DNA of 64,000 nucleotides. It comes from Hydractinia symbiolongicarpus (taxonomy: Eukaryota; Cnidaria; Hydrozoa; Anthoathecata; Hydractiniidae). This document shows, in pieces, positions 10,601 to 22,788 of this stretch. How positions within the stretch are numbered: the first letter of the stretch is position 1; each line of letters begins with the position of its first letter. The stretch spans positions 248,001 through 312,000 of the forward strand of contig NC_079879.1 in the NCBI RefSeq assembly GCF_029227915.1, in the 5' to 3' direction. Position numbers and translations under genes: made by a program. Under the pieces are notes generated by a model, which saw only the letters and a list, made by a program, of their open reading frames with translations, had not been told where the DNA came from and did not search any database.

Positions 10601-13453
10601 CTTGTAGTTTTTAAAAGTGATTTCATTTTTGATGAGACGCTGAATAAAAGGAGTTTAATCGCCGGCAAACGAAAACCCGCGATTTCCCGTAAATCCCTGA
10701 CCCGGCCCGTGTAGTCAAAAGTATACAAATAAAGTACGCAGGGAGTACACTCATTTCCCGAACGATTTTTTAAATTATTTTTTCACCACTAAAACGCATG
10801 AGACTTGTAGTTTTCAAAAATGATTTCATTTTTGATGAGACGCTGAATAAAAGGAGTTTAATCGCCGGAAAACGAAAACCCGCGATTTGCCGTAAATCCC
10901 GGGCTTGACCCGTATAGTCGAATGTATACAAAGAAAGTAAACTGGGAGTAAACTCATTTCCCGATCGATTTTTTAAATTAATTTTTTACCACTAAAACGC
11001 ATAAGACTTGTAGTTTTCAAAAACGATTTCATTTTTGATGAGACGCTGAATAAAAGGAGTTTAATCTCCGGCAAACGAAAACCCGCGATTTCCCGTAAAT
11101 CCCGGACGCGGCCCGTACAGTCAAAAGTATACAAGGAAAGTATGCAGGGAGTAAACTAATTTCCCGAACGATTTTTTAAATTATTTTTTCACCACTAAGA
11201 CGCATGAGACTTGTAGTTTTCAAAAATGCTTTCATTTTTGATGAGACGCGGAATAAAAGGAGTTTAATCGCCGGCAAACGAAAACCCGCGATTTCCCGTA
11301 AATCCCTGACCCGGCCCGTGTAGTCAAAAGTATACAAATAAAGTACGCAGGGAGTACACTCATTTCCCGAACGATTTTTTAAATTATTTTTTCACCACTA
11401 AAACGCATGAGACTTGTAGTTTTCAAAAATGATTTCATTTTTGATGAGACGCTGAATAAAAGGAGTTTAATCGCCGGAAAACGAAAACCCGCGATTTGCC
11501 GTAAATCCCGGGCTTGACCCGTATAGTCGAATGTATACAAAGAAAGTAAACTGGGAGTAAACTAATTTCCCGAACGATTTTTTAAATTATTTTTTCACCA
11601 CTAAGACGCATGAGACTTGTAGTTTTCAAAAATGCTTTCATTTTTGATGAGACGCGGAATAAAAGGAGTTTAATCGCCGGCAAACGAAAACCCGCGATTT
11701 CCCGTAAATCCCGGGCTTGACCCGCATACTCGAATGTATACAAAGAATGTAAACTGGGAGTAAACTCATTTCCCGAACGATTCTTTAAATTATTTTTCCA
11801 CCACTAAAACGCATGAGACTTGTAGTTTTCAAAAATGATTTCATTTTTGATGAGACGCTGAATAAAAGGAGTTTAATCGCCGGCAAACGAAAACCCGCGA
11901 TTTGCCGTAAATCCCGGGCTTGACCCGTATAGTCGAATGTATACAAAGAAAGTAAACTGGGAGTAAACTCATTTCCCGAACGATTTTTTAAATTATTTTT
12001 TCACCACTAAAACGCATGAGACTTGTAGTTTTCAAAAATGATTTCATTTTTGATGAGACGCTGAATAAAAGGAGTGTAATCTCCGGCAAACGAAAACCCG
12101 CGATTTGCCGTAAATCCCGGGCTTGACCCGTATAGTCGAATGTATACAAAGAAAGTAAATTGGGAGTAAACTCATTTCCCGAACGATTTTTTAAATTAAT
12201 TTTTTACCACTAAAACGCATAAGACTTGTAGTTTTCAAAAACGATTTCATTTTTGATGAGACGCTGAATAAAAGGAGTTTAATCTCCGGCAAACGAAAAC
12301 CCGCGATTTCCCGTAAATCCCGGACGCGGCCCGTACAGTCAAAAGTATACAAGGAAAGTATGCAGGGAGTAAACTAATTTCCCGAACGATTTTTTAAATT
12401 ATTTTTTCACCACTAAGACGCATGAGACTTGTAGTTTTCAAAAATGCTTTCATTTTTGATGAGACGCGGAATAAAAGGAGTTTAATCGCCGGCAAACGAA
12501 AACCCGCGATTTCCCGTAAATCCCGGGCTTGACCCGCATACTCGAATGTATATAAAGAATGTAAACTGGGAGTAAACTCATTTCCCGAACGATTCTTTAA
12601 ATTATTTTTCCACCACTAAAACGCATGAGACTTGTAGTTTTCAAAAATGATTTCATTTTTGATGAGACGCTGAATAAAAGGAGTTTAATCGCCGGCAAAC
12701 GAAAACCCGCGATTTGCCGTAAATCCCGGGCTTGACCCGTATAGTCGAATGTATACAAAGAAAGCAAACTGGGAGTAAACTCATTTCCCGAACGATTTTT
12801 TAAATTATTTTTTCACCACTAAAACGCATGAGACTTGTAGTTTTCAAAAATGATTTCATTTTTGATGAGACGCTGAATAAAAGGAGTGTAATCTCCGGCA
12901 AACGAAAACCCGCGATTTGCCGTAAATCCCGGGCTTGACCCGTATAGTCGAATGTATACAAAGAAAGTAAATTGGGAGTAAACTCATTTCCCGAACGATT
13001 TTTTAAATTAATTTTTTACCACTAAAACGCATAAGACTTGTAGTTTTCAAAAACGATTTCATTTTTGATGAGACGCTGAATAAAAGGAGTTTAATCTCCG
13101 GCAAACGAAAACCCGCGATTTCCCGTAAATCCCGGACCCGGCCCGTTTAGTCAAAAGTTTACAAGGAAAGTACGCAGGGAGTAAACTGATTTCCCGATCG
13201 ATTCTCTAAATTATTTTTTCACCACTAAAACGCATGAGACTAGTAGTTTTTAAAAGTGATTTCATTTTTGATGAGACGCTGAATAAAAGGAGTTTAATCG
13301 CCGGCAAACGAAAACCCGCGATTTCCCGTAAATCCCTGACCCGGCCCGTTTAGTCAAAAGTATACAAGGAAAGTACGCAGGGAGTAAACTCATTTCCCGA
13401 ACGATTCTTTAAATTATTTTTTCACCACTAAAACGCATGAGACTTGTAGTTTT
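7690..13453. repeat. 14-mer higher-order repeat, period 2,842 bp, ~2 copies
   Basis: Private variants recur exactly 2,842 bp apart: 'cccgtgtagtc' at 7,864/10,706 and 8,473/11,315; 'gtatataaag' at 9,706/12,548; 'agcaaactgg' at 9,921/12,763; 'ccgtttagtc' at 10,301/13,143; 'gactagtag' at 10,396/13,238. That is 14 units of 203 bp. Copy 1 is about 7,690-10,531 and copy 2 about 10,532-13,373 plus a short overrun to 13,453. Only scattered single-base differences are seen (for example gtgaactgg at ~9,719 against gtaaactgg), so the duplication is young. Confidence 0.93.
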
Positions 13454-13454
13454 C

Positions 13455-16400
13455 AAAAGTGATTTCATTTTTGATGAGACGCTGAATAAAAGGAGTTTAA
13501 TCGCCGGCAAACAAAAACCCGCGATTTCCCGTAAATCCCGGACCCGGCCCGTATAGTCAAAAGTATACAAGGAAAGTACGCAGGGAGTAAACTCATTTCC
13601 CGAACGATTCTTTAAATTATTTTTTCACCACTAAAACGCATGAGAATTGTAGTTTTCAAAAGTGATTTCATTTTTGATGAGACGCTGAATAAAAGGAGTT
13701 TAATCGCCGGCAAACGAAAACCCGCGATTTCCCGTAAATCCCGGACCCGGCCCGTATAGTCAAAAGTATACAAATAAAGTACGCAGGGAGTAAACTCATT
13801 TCCCGAACGATTTTTTAAATTATTTTTTCACCACTAAAACGCATGAGACTTGTAGTTTTCAAAAATGATTTCATTTTTGATGAGACGCTGAATAAAAGGA
13901 GTTTAATAGCCGGCAAACGAAAACCCGCGATTTGCCGTAAATCCCGCGCTTGACCCGTATAGTCGAATGTATACAAAGAAAGTAAACTGGGAGTAAACTC
14001 ATTTCCCGAACGATTTTTTAAATTAATTTTTTACCACTAAAACGCATAAGACTTGTAGTTTTCAAAAACGATTTCATTTTTGATGAGACGCTGAATAAAA
14101 GGAATTTAATCTCCGGCAAACAAAAACCCGCGATTTCCCGTAAATCCCGGACGCGGCCCGTATAGTCAAAAGTATACAAGGAAAGTACGCAGGGGGTAAA
14201 CTCATTTCCCGATCGATTCTTTAAATTATTTTTTCACCACTAAAACGCATGAGACTTGTAGTTTTTAAAAGTGATTTCATTTTTGATGAGACGCTGAATA
14301 AAAGGAGTTTAATCGCCGGCAAACGAAAACCCGAGATTTCCCGTAAATCCCTGACCCGGCCCGTATAGTCAAAAGTATACAAGGAAAGTACGCAGGGAGT
14401 AAACTCATTTCCCGAACTATTCTTTAAATTATTTTTTCATCACTAAAACGCATGAGACTTGTAGTTTTCAAAAGTGATTTCATTTTTGATGAGACGCTGA
14501 ATAAAAGGAGTTTAATCGCCGGCAAACAAAAACCCGCGATTTCCCGTAAATCCCAGACCCGGCCCGTATAGTCAAAAGTATACAAGGAAAGTACGCAGGG
14601 AGTAAACTCATTTCCCGAACGATTCTTTAAATTATTTTTTCACCACTAAAACGCATGAGACTTGTAGTTTTCAAAAGTGATTTCATTTTTGATGAGACGC
14701 TGAATAAAAGGAGTTTAATCGCCGGCAAACAAAAACCCGCGATTTCCCGTAAATCCCGGACCCGGCCCGTATAGTCAAAAGTATACAAATAAAGTACGCA
14801 GGGAGTAAACTCATTTCCCGAACGATTTTTTAAATTATTTTTTCACCACTAAAACGCATGAGACTTGTAGTTTTCAAAAATGATTTCATTTTTGATGAGA
14901 CGCTGAATAAAAGGAGTTTAATCGCCGGCAAACGAAAACCCGCGATTTGCCGTAAATCCCGGACGCGGCCCGTACAGTCAAAAGTATACAAGGAAAGTAT
15001 GCAGGGAGTAAACTAATTTCCCGAACGATTTTTTAAATTATTTTTTCACCACTAAGACGCATGAGACTTGTAGTTTTCAAAAATGCTTTCATTTTTGATG
15101 AGACGCGGAATAAAAGGAGTTTAATCGCCGGCAAACGAAAACCCGCGATTTCCCGTAAATCCCGGGCTTGACCCGCATACTCGAATGTATACAAAGAATG
15201 TAAACTGGGAGTAAACTCATTTCCCGAACGATTCTTTAAATTATTTTTCCACCACTAAAACGCATGAGACTTGTAGTTTTCAAAAATGATTTCATTTTTG
15301 ATGAGACGCTGAATAAAAGGAGTTTAATCGCCGGCAAACGAAAACCCGCGATTTGCCGTAAATCCCGGGCTTGACCCGTATAGTCGAATGTATACAAAGA
15401 AAGTAAACTGGGAGTAAACTCATTTCCCGAACGATTTTTTAAATTATTTTTTCACCACTAAAACGCATGAGACTTGTAGTTTTCAAAAATGATTTCATTT
15501 TTGATGAGACGCTGAATAAAAGGAGTGTTTCTCCGGCAAACGAAAACCCGCGATTTGCCGTAAATCCCGGGCTTGACCCGTATAGTCGAATGTATACAAA
15601 GAAAGTAAATTGGGAGTAAACTCATTTCCCGAACAATTTTTTAAATTAATTTTTTACCACTAAAACGCATAAGACTTGTAGTTTTCAAAAACGATTTCAT
15701 TTTTGATGAGACGCTGAATAAAAGGAGTTTAATCTCCGGCAAACGAAAACCCGCGATTTCCCGTAAATCCCGGACCCGGCCCGTTTAGTCAAAAGTTTAC
15801 AAGGAAAGTACGCAGGGAGTAAACTGATTTCCCGATCGATTCTCTAAATTATTTTTTCACCACTAAAACGCATGAGACTTGTAGTTTTTAAAAGTGATTT
15901 CATTTTTGATGAGACGCTGAATAACAGGAGTTTAATCGCCGGCAAACGAAAACCCGCAATTTCCCGTAAATCCCTGACCCGGCCCGTTTAGTCAAAAGTA
16001 TACAAGGAAAGTACGCAGGGAGTAAACTCATTTCCCGAACGATTCTTTAAATTATTTTTTCACCACTAAAACGCATGAGACTTGTAGTTTTCAAAAGTGA
16101 TTTCATTTTTGATGAGACGCTGAATAAAAGGAGTTTAATCGCCGGCAAACAAAAACCCGCGATTTCCCGTAAATCCCGGACCCGGCCCGTATAGTCAAAA
16201 GTATACAAGGAAAGTACGCAGGGAGTAAACTCATTTCCCGAACGATTCTTTAAATTATTTTTTCACCACTAAAACGCATGAGAATTGTAGTTTTCAAAAG
16301 TGATTTCATTTCTGATGAGACGCTGAATAAAAGGAGTTTAATCGCCGGCAAACGAAAACCCGCGATTTCCCGTAAATCCCGGACCCGGCCCGTATAGTCA

Positions 16401-19400
16401 AAAGTATACAAATAAAGTACGCAGGGAGTAAACTCATTTCCCGAACGATTTTTTAAATTATTTTTTCACCACTAAAACGCATGAGACTTGTAGTTTTCAA
16501 AAATGATTTCATTTTTGATGAGACGCTGAATAAAAGGAGTTTAATAGCCGGCAAACGAAAACCCGCGATTTGCCGTAAATCCCGCGCTTGACCCGTATAG
16601 TCGAATGTATACAAAGAAAGTAAACTGGGAGTAAACTCATTTCCCGAACGATTTTTTAAATTAATTTTTTACCACTAAAACGCATACGACTTGTAGTTTT
16701 CAAAAACGATTTCATTTTTGATGAGATGCTGAATAAAAGGAATTTAATCTCCGGCAAACGAAAACCCGCGATTTCCCGTAAATCCCGGACGCGGCCCGTA
16801 TAGTCAAAAGTATACAAGGAAAGTACGCAGGGGGTAAACTCATTTCCCGATCGTTTCTTTAAATTATTTTTTCACCACTAAAACGCATGAGACTTGTAGT
16901 TTTTAAAAGTGATTTCATTTTTGATGAGACGCTGAATAAAAGGAGTGTTTCTCCGGCAAACGAAAACCCGCGATTTGCCGTAAATCCCGGGCTTGACCCG
17001 TATAGTCGAATGTATACAAAGAAAGTAAATTGGGAGTAAACTCATTTCCCGAACAATTTTTTAAATTAATTTTTTACCACTAAAACGCATAAGACTTGTA
17101 GTTTTCAAAAACGATTTCATTTTTGATGAGACGCTGAATAAAAGGAGTTTAATCTCCGGCAAACGAAAACCCGCGATTTCCCGTAAATCCCGGACCCGGC
17201 CCGTTTAGTCAAAAGTTTACAAGGAAAGTACGCAGGGAGTAAACTGATTTCCCGATCGATTCTCTAAATTATTTTTTCACCACTAAAACGCATGAGACTT
17301 GTAGTTTTTAAAAGTGATTTCATTTTTGATGAGACGCTGAATAAAAGGAGTTTAATCGCCGGCAAACAAAAACCCGCGATTTCCCGTAAATCCCGGACCC
17401 GGCCCGTATAGTCAAAAGTATACAAGGAAAGTACGCAGGGAGTAAACTCATTTCCCGAACGATTCTTTAAATTATTTTTTCACCACTAAAACGCATGAGA
17501 ATTGTAGTTTTCAAAAGTGATTTCATTTTTGATGAGACGCTGAATAAAAGGAGTTTAATCGCCGGCAAACGAAAACCCGCGATTTCCCGTAAATCCCGGA
17601 CCCGGCCCGTATAGTCAAAAGTATACAAATAAAGTACGCAGGGAGTAAACTCATTTCCCGAACGATTTTTTAAATTATTTTTTCACCACTAAAACGCATG
17701 AGACTTGTAGTTTTCAAAAATGATTTCATTTTTGATGAGACGCTGAATAAAAGGAGTTTAATAGCCGGCAAACGAAAACCCGCGATTTGCCGTAAATCCC
17801 GCGCTTGACCCGTATAGTCGAATGTATACAAAGAAAGTAAACTGGGAGTAAACTCATTTCCCGAACGATTTTTTAAATTAATTTTTTACCACTAAAACGC
17901 ATAAGACTTGTAGTTTTCAAAAACGATTTCATTTTTGATGAGACGCTGAATAAAAGGAATTTAATCTCCGGCAAACAAAAACCCGCGATTTCCCGTAAAT
18001 CCCGGACGCGGCCCGTATAGTCAAAAGTATACAAGGAAAGTACGCAGGGGGTAAACTCATTTCCCGATCGATTCTTTAAATTATTTTTTCACCACTAAAA
18101 CGCATGAGACTTGTAGTTTTTAAAAGTGATTTCATTTTTGATGAGACGCTGAATAAAAGGAGTTTAATCGCCGGCAAACGAAAACCCGAGATTTCCCGTA
18201 AATCCCTGACCCGGCCCGTATAGTCAAAAGTATACAAGGAAAGTACGCAGGGAGTAAACTCATTTCCCGAACTATTCTTTAAATTATTTTTTCATCACTA
18301 AAACGCATGAGACTTGTAGTTTTCAAAAGTGATTTCATTTTTGATGAGACGCTGAATAAAAGGAGTTTAATCGCCGGCAAACAAAAACCCGCGATTTCCC
18401 GTAAATCCCAGACCCGGCCCGTATAGTCAAAAGTATACAAGGAAAGTACGCAGGGAGTAAACTCATTTCCCGAACGATTCTTTAAATTATTTTTTCACCA
18501 CTAAAACGCATGAGACTTGTAGTTTTCAAAAGTGATTTCATTTTTGATGAGACGCTGAATAAAAGGAGTTTAATCGCCGGCAAACAAAAACCCGCGATTT
18601 CCCGTAAATCCCGGACCCGGCCCGTATAGTCAAAAGTATACAAATAAAGTACGCAGGGAGTAAACTCATTTCCCGAACGATTTTTTAAATTATTTTTTCA
18701 CCACTAAAACGCATGAGACTTGTAGTTTTCAAAAATGATTTCATTTTTGATGAGACGCTGAATAAAAGGAGTTTAATCGCCGGCAAACGAAAACCCGCGA
18801 TTTGCCGTAAATCCCGGACGCGGCCCGTACAGTCAAAAGTATACAAGGAAAGTATGCAGGGAGTAAACTAATTTCCCGAACGATTTTTTAAATTATTTTT
18901 TCACCACTAAGACGCATGAGACTTGTAGTTTTCAAAAATGCTTTCATTTTTGATGAGACGCGGAATAAAAGGAGTTTAATCGCCGGCAAACGAAAACCCG
19001 CGATTTCCCGTAAATCCCGGGCTTGACCCGCATACTCGAATGTATACAAAGAATGTAAACTGGGAGTAAACTCATTTCCCGAACGATTCTTTAAATTATT
19101 TTTCCACCACTAAAACGCATGAGACTTGTAGTTTTCAAAAATGATTTCATTTTTGATGAGACGCTGAATAAAAGGAGTTTAATCGCCGGCAAACGAAAAC
19201 CCGCGATTTGCCGTAAATCCCGAGCTTGACCCGTATAGTCGAATGTATACAAAGAAAGTAAACTGGGAGTAAACTCATTTCCCGAACGATTTTTTAAATT
19301 ATTTTTTCACCACTAAAACGCATGAGACTTGTAGTTTTCAAAAATGATTTCATTTTTGATGAGACGCTGAATAAAAGGAGTGTTTCTCCGGCAAACGAAA

Positions 19401-21195
19401 ACCCGCGATTTGCCGTAAATCCCGGGCTTGACCCGTATAGTCGAATGTATACAAAGAAAGTAAATTGGGAGTAAACTCATTTCCCGAACAATTTTTTAAA
19501 TTAATTTTTTACCACTAAAACGCATAAGACTTGTAGTTTTCAAAAACGATTTCATTTTTGATGAGACGCTGAATAAAAGGAGTTTAATCTCCGGCAAACG
19601 AAAACCCGCGATTTCCCGTAAATCCCGGACCCGGCCCGTTTAGTCAAAAGTTTACAAGGAAAGTACGCAGGGAGTAAACTGATTTCCCGATCGATTCTCT
19701 AAATTATTTTTTCACCACTAAAACGCATGAGACTTGTAGTTTTTAAAAGTGATTTCATTTTTGATGAGACGCTGAATAACAGGAGTTTAATCGCCGGCAA
19801 ACGAAAACCCGCAATTTCCCGTAAATCCCTGACCCGGCCCGTTTAGTCAAAAGTATACAAGGAAAGTACGCAGGGAGTAAACTCATTTCCCGAACGATTC
19901 TTTAAATTATTTTTTCACCACTAAAACGCATGAGACTTGTAGTTTTCAAAAGTGATTTCATTTTTGATGAGACGCTGAATAAAAGGAGTTTAATCGCCGG
20001 CAAACAAAAACCCGCGATTTCCCGTAAATCCCGGACCCGGCCCGTATAGTCAAAAGTATACAAGGAAAGTACGCAGGGAGTAAACTCATTTCCCGAACGA
20101 TTCTTTAAATTATTTTTTCACCACTAAAACGCATGAGAATTGTAGTTTTCAAAAGTGATTTCATTTCTGATGAGACGCTGAATAAAAGGAGTTTAATCGC
20201 CGGCAAACGAAAACCCGCGATTTCCCGTAAATCCCGGACCCGGCCCGTATAGTCAAAAGTATACAAATAAAGTACGCAGGGAGTAAACTCATTTCCCGAA
20301 CGATTTTTTAAATTATTTTTTCACCACTAAAACGCATGAGACTTGTAGTTTTCAAAAATGATTTCATTTTTGATGAGACGCTGAATAAAAGGAGTTTAAT
20401 AGCCGGCAAACGAAAACCCGCGATTTGCCGTAAATCCCGCGCTTGACCCGTATAGTCGAATGTATACAAAGAAAGTAAACTGGGAGTAAACTCATTTCCC
20501 GAACGATTTTTTAAATTAATTTTTTACCACTAAAACGCATACGACTTGTAGTTTTCAAAAACGATTTCATTTTTGATGAGATGCTGAATAAAAGGAATTT
20601 AATCTCCGGCAAACGAAAACCCGCGATTTCCCGTAAATCCCGGACGCGGCCCGTATAGTCAAAAGTATACAAGGAAAGTACGCAGGGGGTAAACTCATTT
20701 CCCGATCGTTTCTTTAAATTATTTTTTCACCACTAAAACGCATGAGACTTGTAGTTTTTAAAAGTGATTTCATTTTTGATGAGACGCTGAATAAAAGGAG
20801 TGTTTCTCCGGCAAACGAAAACCCGCGATTTGCCGTAAATCCCGGGCTTGACCCGTATAGTCGAATGTATACAAAGAAAGTAAATTGGGAGTAAACTCAT
20901 TTCCCGAACAATTTTTTAAATTAATTTTTTACCACTAAAACGCATAAGACTTGTAGTTTTCAAAAACGATTTCATTTTTGATGAGACGCTGAATAAAAGG
21001 AGTTTAATCTCCGGCAAACGAAAACCCGCGATTTCCCGTAAATCCCGGACCCGGCCCGTTTAGTCAAAAGTTTACAAGGAAAGTACGCAGGGAGTAAACT
21101 GATTTCCCGATCGATTCTCTAAATTATTTTTTCACCACTAAAACGCATGAGACTTGTAGTTTTTAAAAGTGATTTCATTTTTGATGAGACGCTGA
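13455..21195. repeat. 19-mer higher-order repeat, period 3,855 bp, 2 copies
   Basis: Matched markers 3,855 bp apart: 'tgagaattgt' at 13,641/17,496; 'atagccgg' at 13,906/17,761; 'aggggg' at 14,191/18,046; 'catcac' at 14,438/18,293; 'cccagaccc' at 14,552/18,407; the shortened 'aggagtgttt' box at 15,521/19,376; 'ataacagg' at 15,921/19,776; 'gcatacgac' at ~16,681/20,536. Copy 1 is about 13,455-17,309, copy 2 about 17,310-21,164. The copies are nearly identical. Confidence 0.93.
15521..17340. repeat. 7-mer (1,420 bp) internal duplication inside 19-mer copy 1
   Basis: The variant box 'aggagtgttt', which is one base shorter than 'aggagtgtaa' units, occurs at 15,521 and 16,941, and 'ccgtttagtc' at 15,781 and 17,201: both 1,420 bp apart, seven units. 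Here the second copy is cut short, because sequence after ~17,340 follows the start of the next 19-mer instead. Confidence 0.88.
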
Positions 21196-22215
21196 ATAAC
21201 AGGAGTTTAATCGCCGGCAAACGAAAACCCGCGATTTCCCGTAAATCCCTGACCCGGCCCGTTTAGTCAAAAGTATACAAGGAAAGTACGCAGGGAGTAA
21301 ACTCATTTCCCGAACGATTCTTTAAATTATTTTTTCACCACTAAAACGCATGAGACTTGTAGTTTTCAAAAGTGATTTCATTTTTGATGAGACGCTGAAT
21401 AAAAGGAGTTTAATCGCCGGCAAACAAAAACCCGCGATTTCCCGTAAATCCCGGACCCGGCCCGTATAGTCAAAAGTATACAAGGAAAGTACGCAGGGAG
21501 TAAACTCATTTCCCGAACGATTCTTTAAATTATTTTTTCACCACTAAAACGCATGAGAATTGTAGTTTTCAAAAGTGATTTCATTTCTGATGAGACGCTG
21601 AATAAAAGGAGTTTAATCGCCGGCAAACGAAAACCCGCGATTTCCCGTAAATCCCGGACCCGGCCCGTATAGTCAAAAGTATACAAATAAAGTACGCAGG
21701 GAGTAAACTCATTTCCCGAACGATTTTTTAAATTATTTTTTCACCACTAAAACGCATGAGACTTGTAGTTTTCAAAAATGATTTCATTTTTGATGAGACG
21801 CTGAATAAAAGGAGTTTAATAGCCGGCAAACGAAAACCCGCGATTTGCCGTAAATCCCGCGCTTGACCCGTATAGTCGAATGTATACAAAGAAAGTAAAC
21901 TGGGAGTAAACTCATTTCCCGAACGATTTTTTAAATTAATTTTTTACCACTAAAACGCATAAGACTTGTAGTTTTCAAAAACGATTTCATTTTTGATGAG
22001 ACGCTGAATAAAAGGAATTTAATCTCCGGCAAACGAAAACCCGCGATTTCCCGTAAATCCCGGACGCGGCCCGTATAGTCAAAAGTATACAAGGAAAGTA
22101 CGCAGGGGGTAAACTCATTTCCCGATCGTTTCTTTAAATTATTTTTTCACCACTAAAACGCATGAGACTTGTAGTTTTTAAAAGTGATTTCATTTTTGAT
22201 GAGACGTTGAATAAA
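19376..22215. repeat. 7-mer higher-order repeat, period 1,420 bp, 2 full copies
   Basis: The same 1,420-bp pair as inside the previous 19-mer copy, here complete: 'aggagtgttt' at 19,376/20,796; 'ccgtttagtc' at 19,636/21,056; 'ataacagg' at 19,776/21,196; 'cccgatcgtttc' at ~20,701/22,121. The match ends near 22,215 where the unit reads 'aggagtttaa'. One private change separates copies (gcatacgac at 20,536 against gcataagac at 21,956). Confidence 0.9.
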
Positions 22216-22788
22216 AGGAGTTTAATCGCCGGAAAACGAAAACCCGCGATTTGCCGTAAATCCCGGGCTTGACCCGTATAGTCGAATGTATACAAAGAAA
22301 GTAAACTGGGAGTAAACTCATTTCCCGATCGATTTTTTAAATTAATTTTTTACCACTAAAACGCATAAGACTTGTAGTTTTCAAAAACGATTTCATTTTT
22401 GATGAGACGCTGAATAAAAGGAGTTTAATCTCCGGCAAACGAAAACCCGCGATTTCCCGTAAATCCCGGACCCGGCCCGTACAGTCAAAAGTATACAAGG
22501 AAAGTATGCAGGGAGTAAACTAATTTCCCGAACGATTTTTTAAATTATTTCTTCACCACTAAGACGCATGAGACTTGTAGTTTTCAAAAATGCTTTCATT
22601 TTTGATGAGACGTGGAATAAAAGGAGTTTAATCGCCGGCAAACGAAAACCCACGATTTCCCGTAAATCCCGGGCTTGACCCGCATAGTCGAATGTATACA
22701 AAGAATGTAAATTGGGAGTAAACTCATTTCCCGAACGATTCTTTAAATTATTTTTCCACCACTAAAACGCATGAGACTTGTAGTTTTC
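22216..22788. repeat. Satellite transition block
   Basis: About three units that separate the ~203-bp domain on the left from the ~202.3-bp domain on the right. They carry odd variants ('tatttcttcacc' near 22,548, 'gacgtggaat' near 22,610). No gene seen. Confidence 0.6.
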
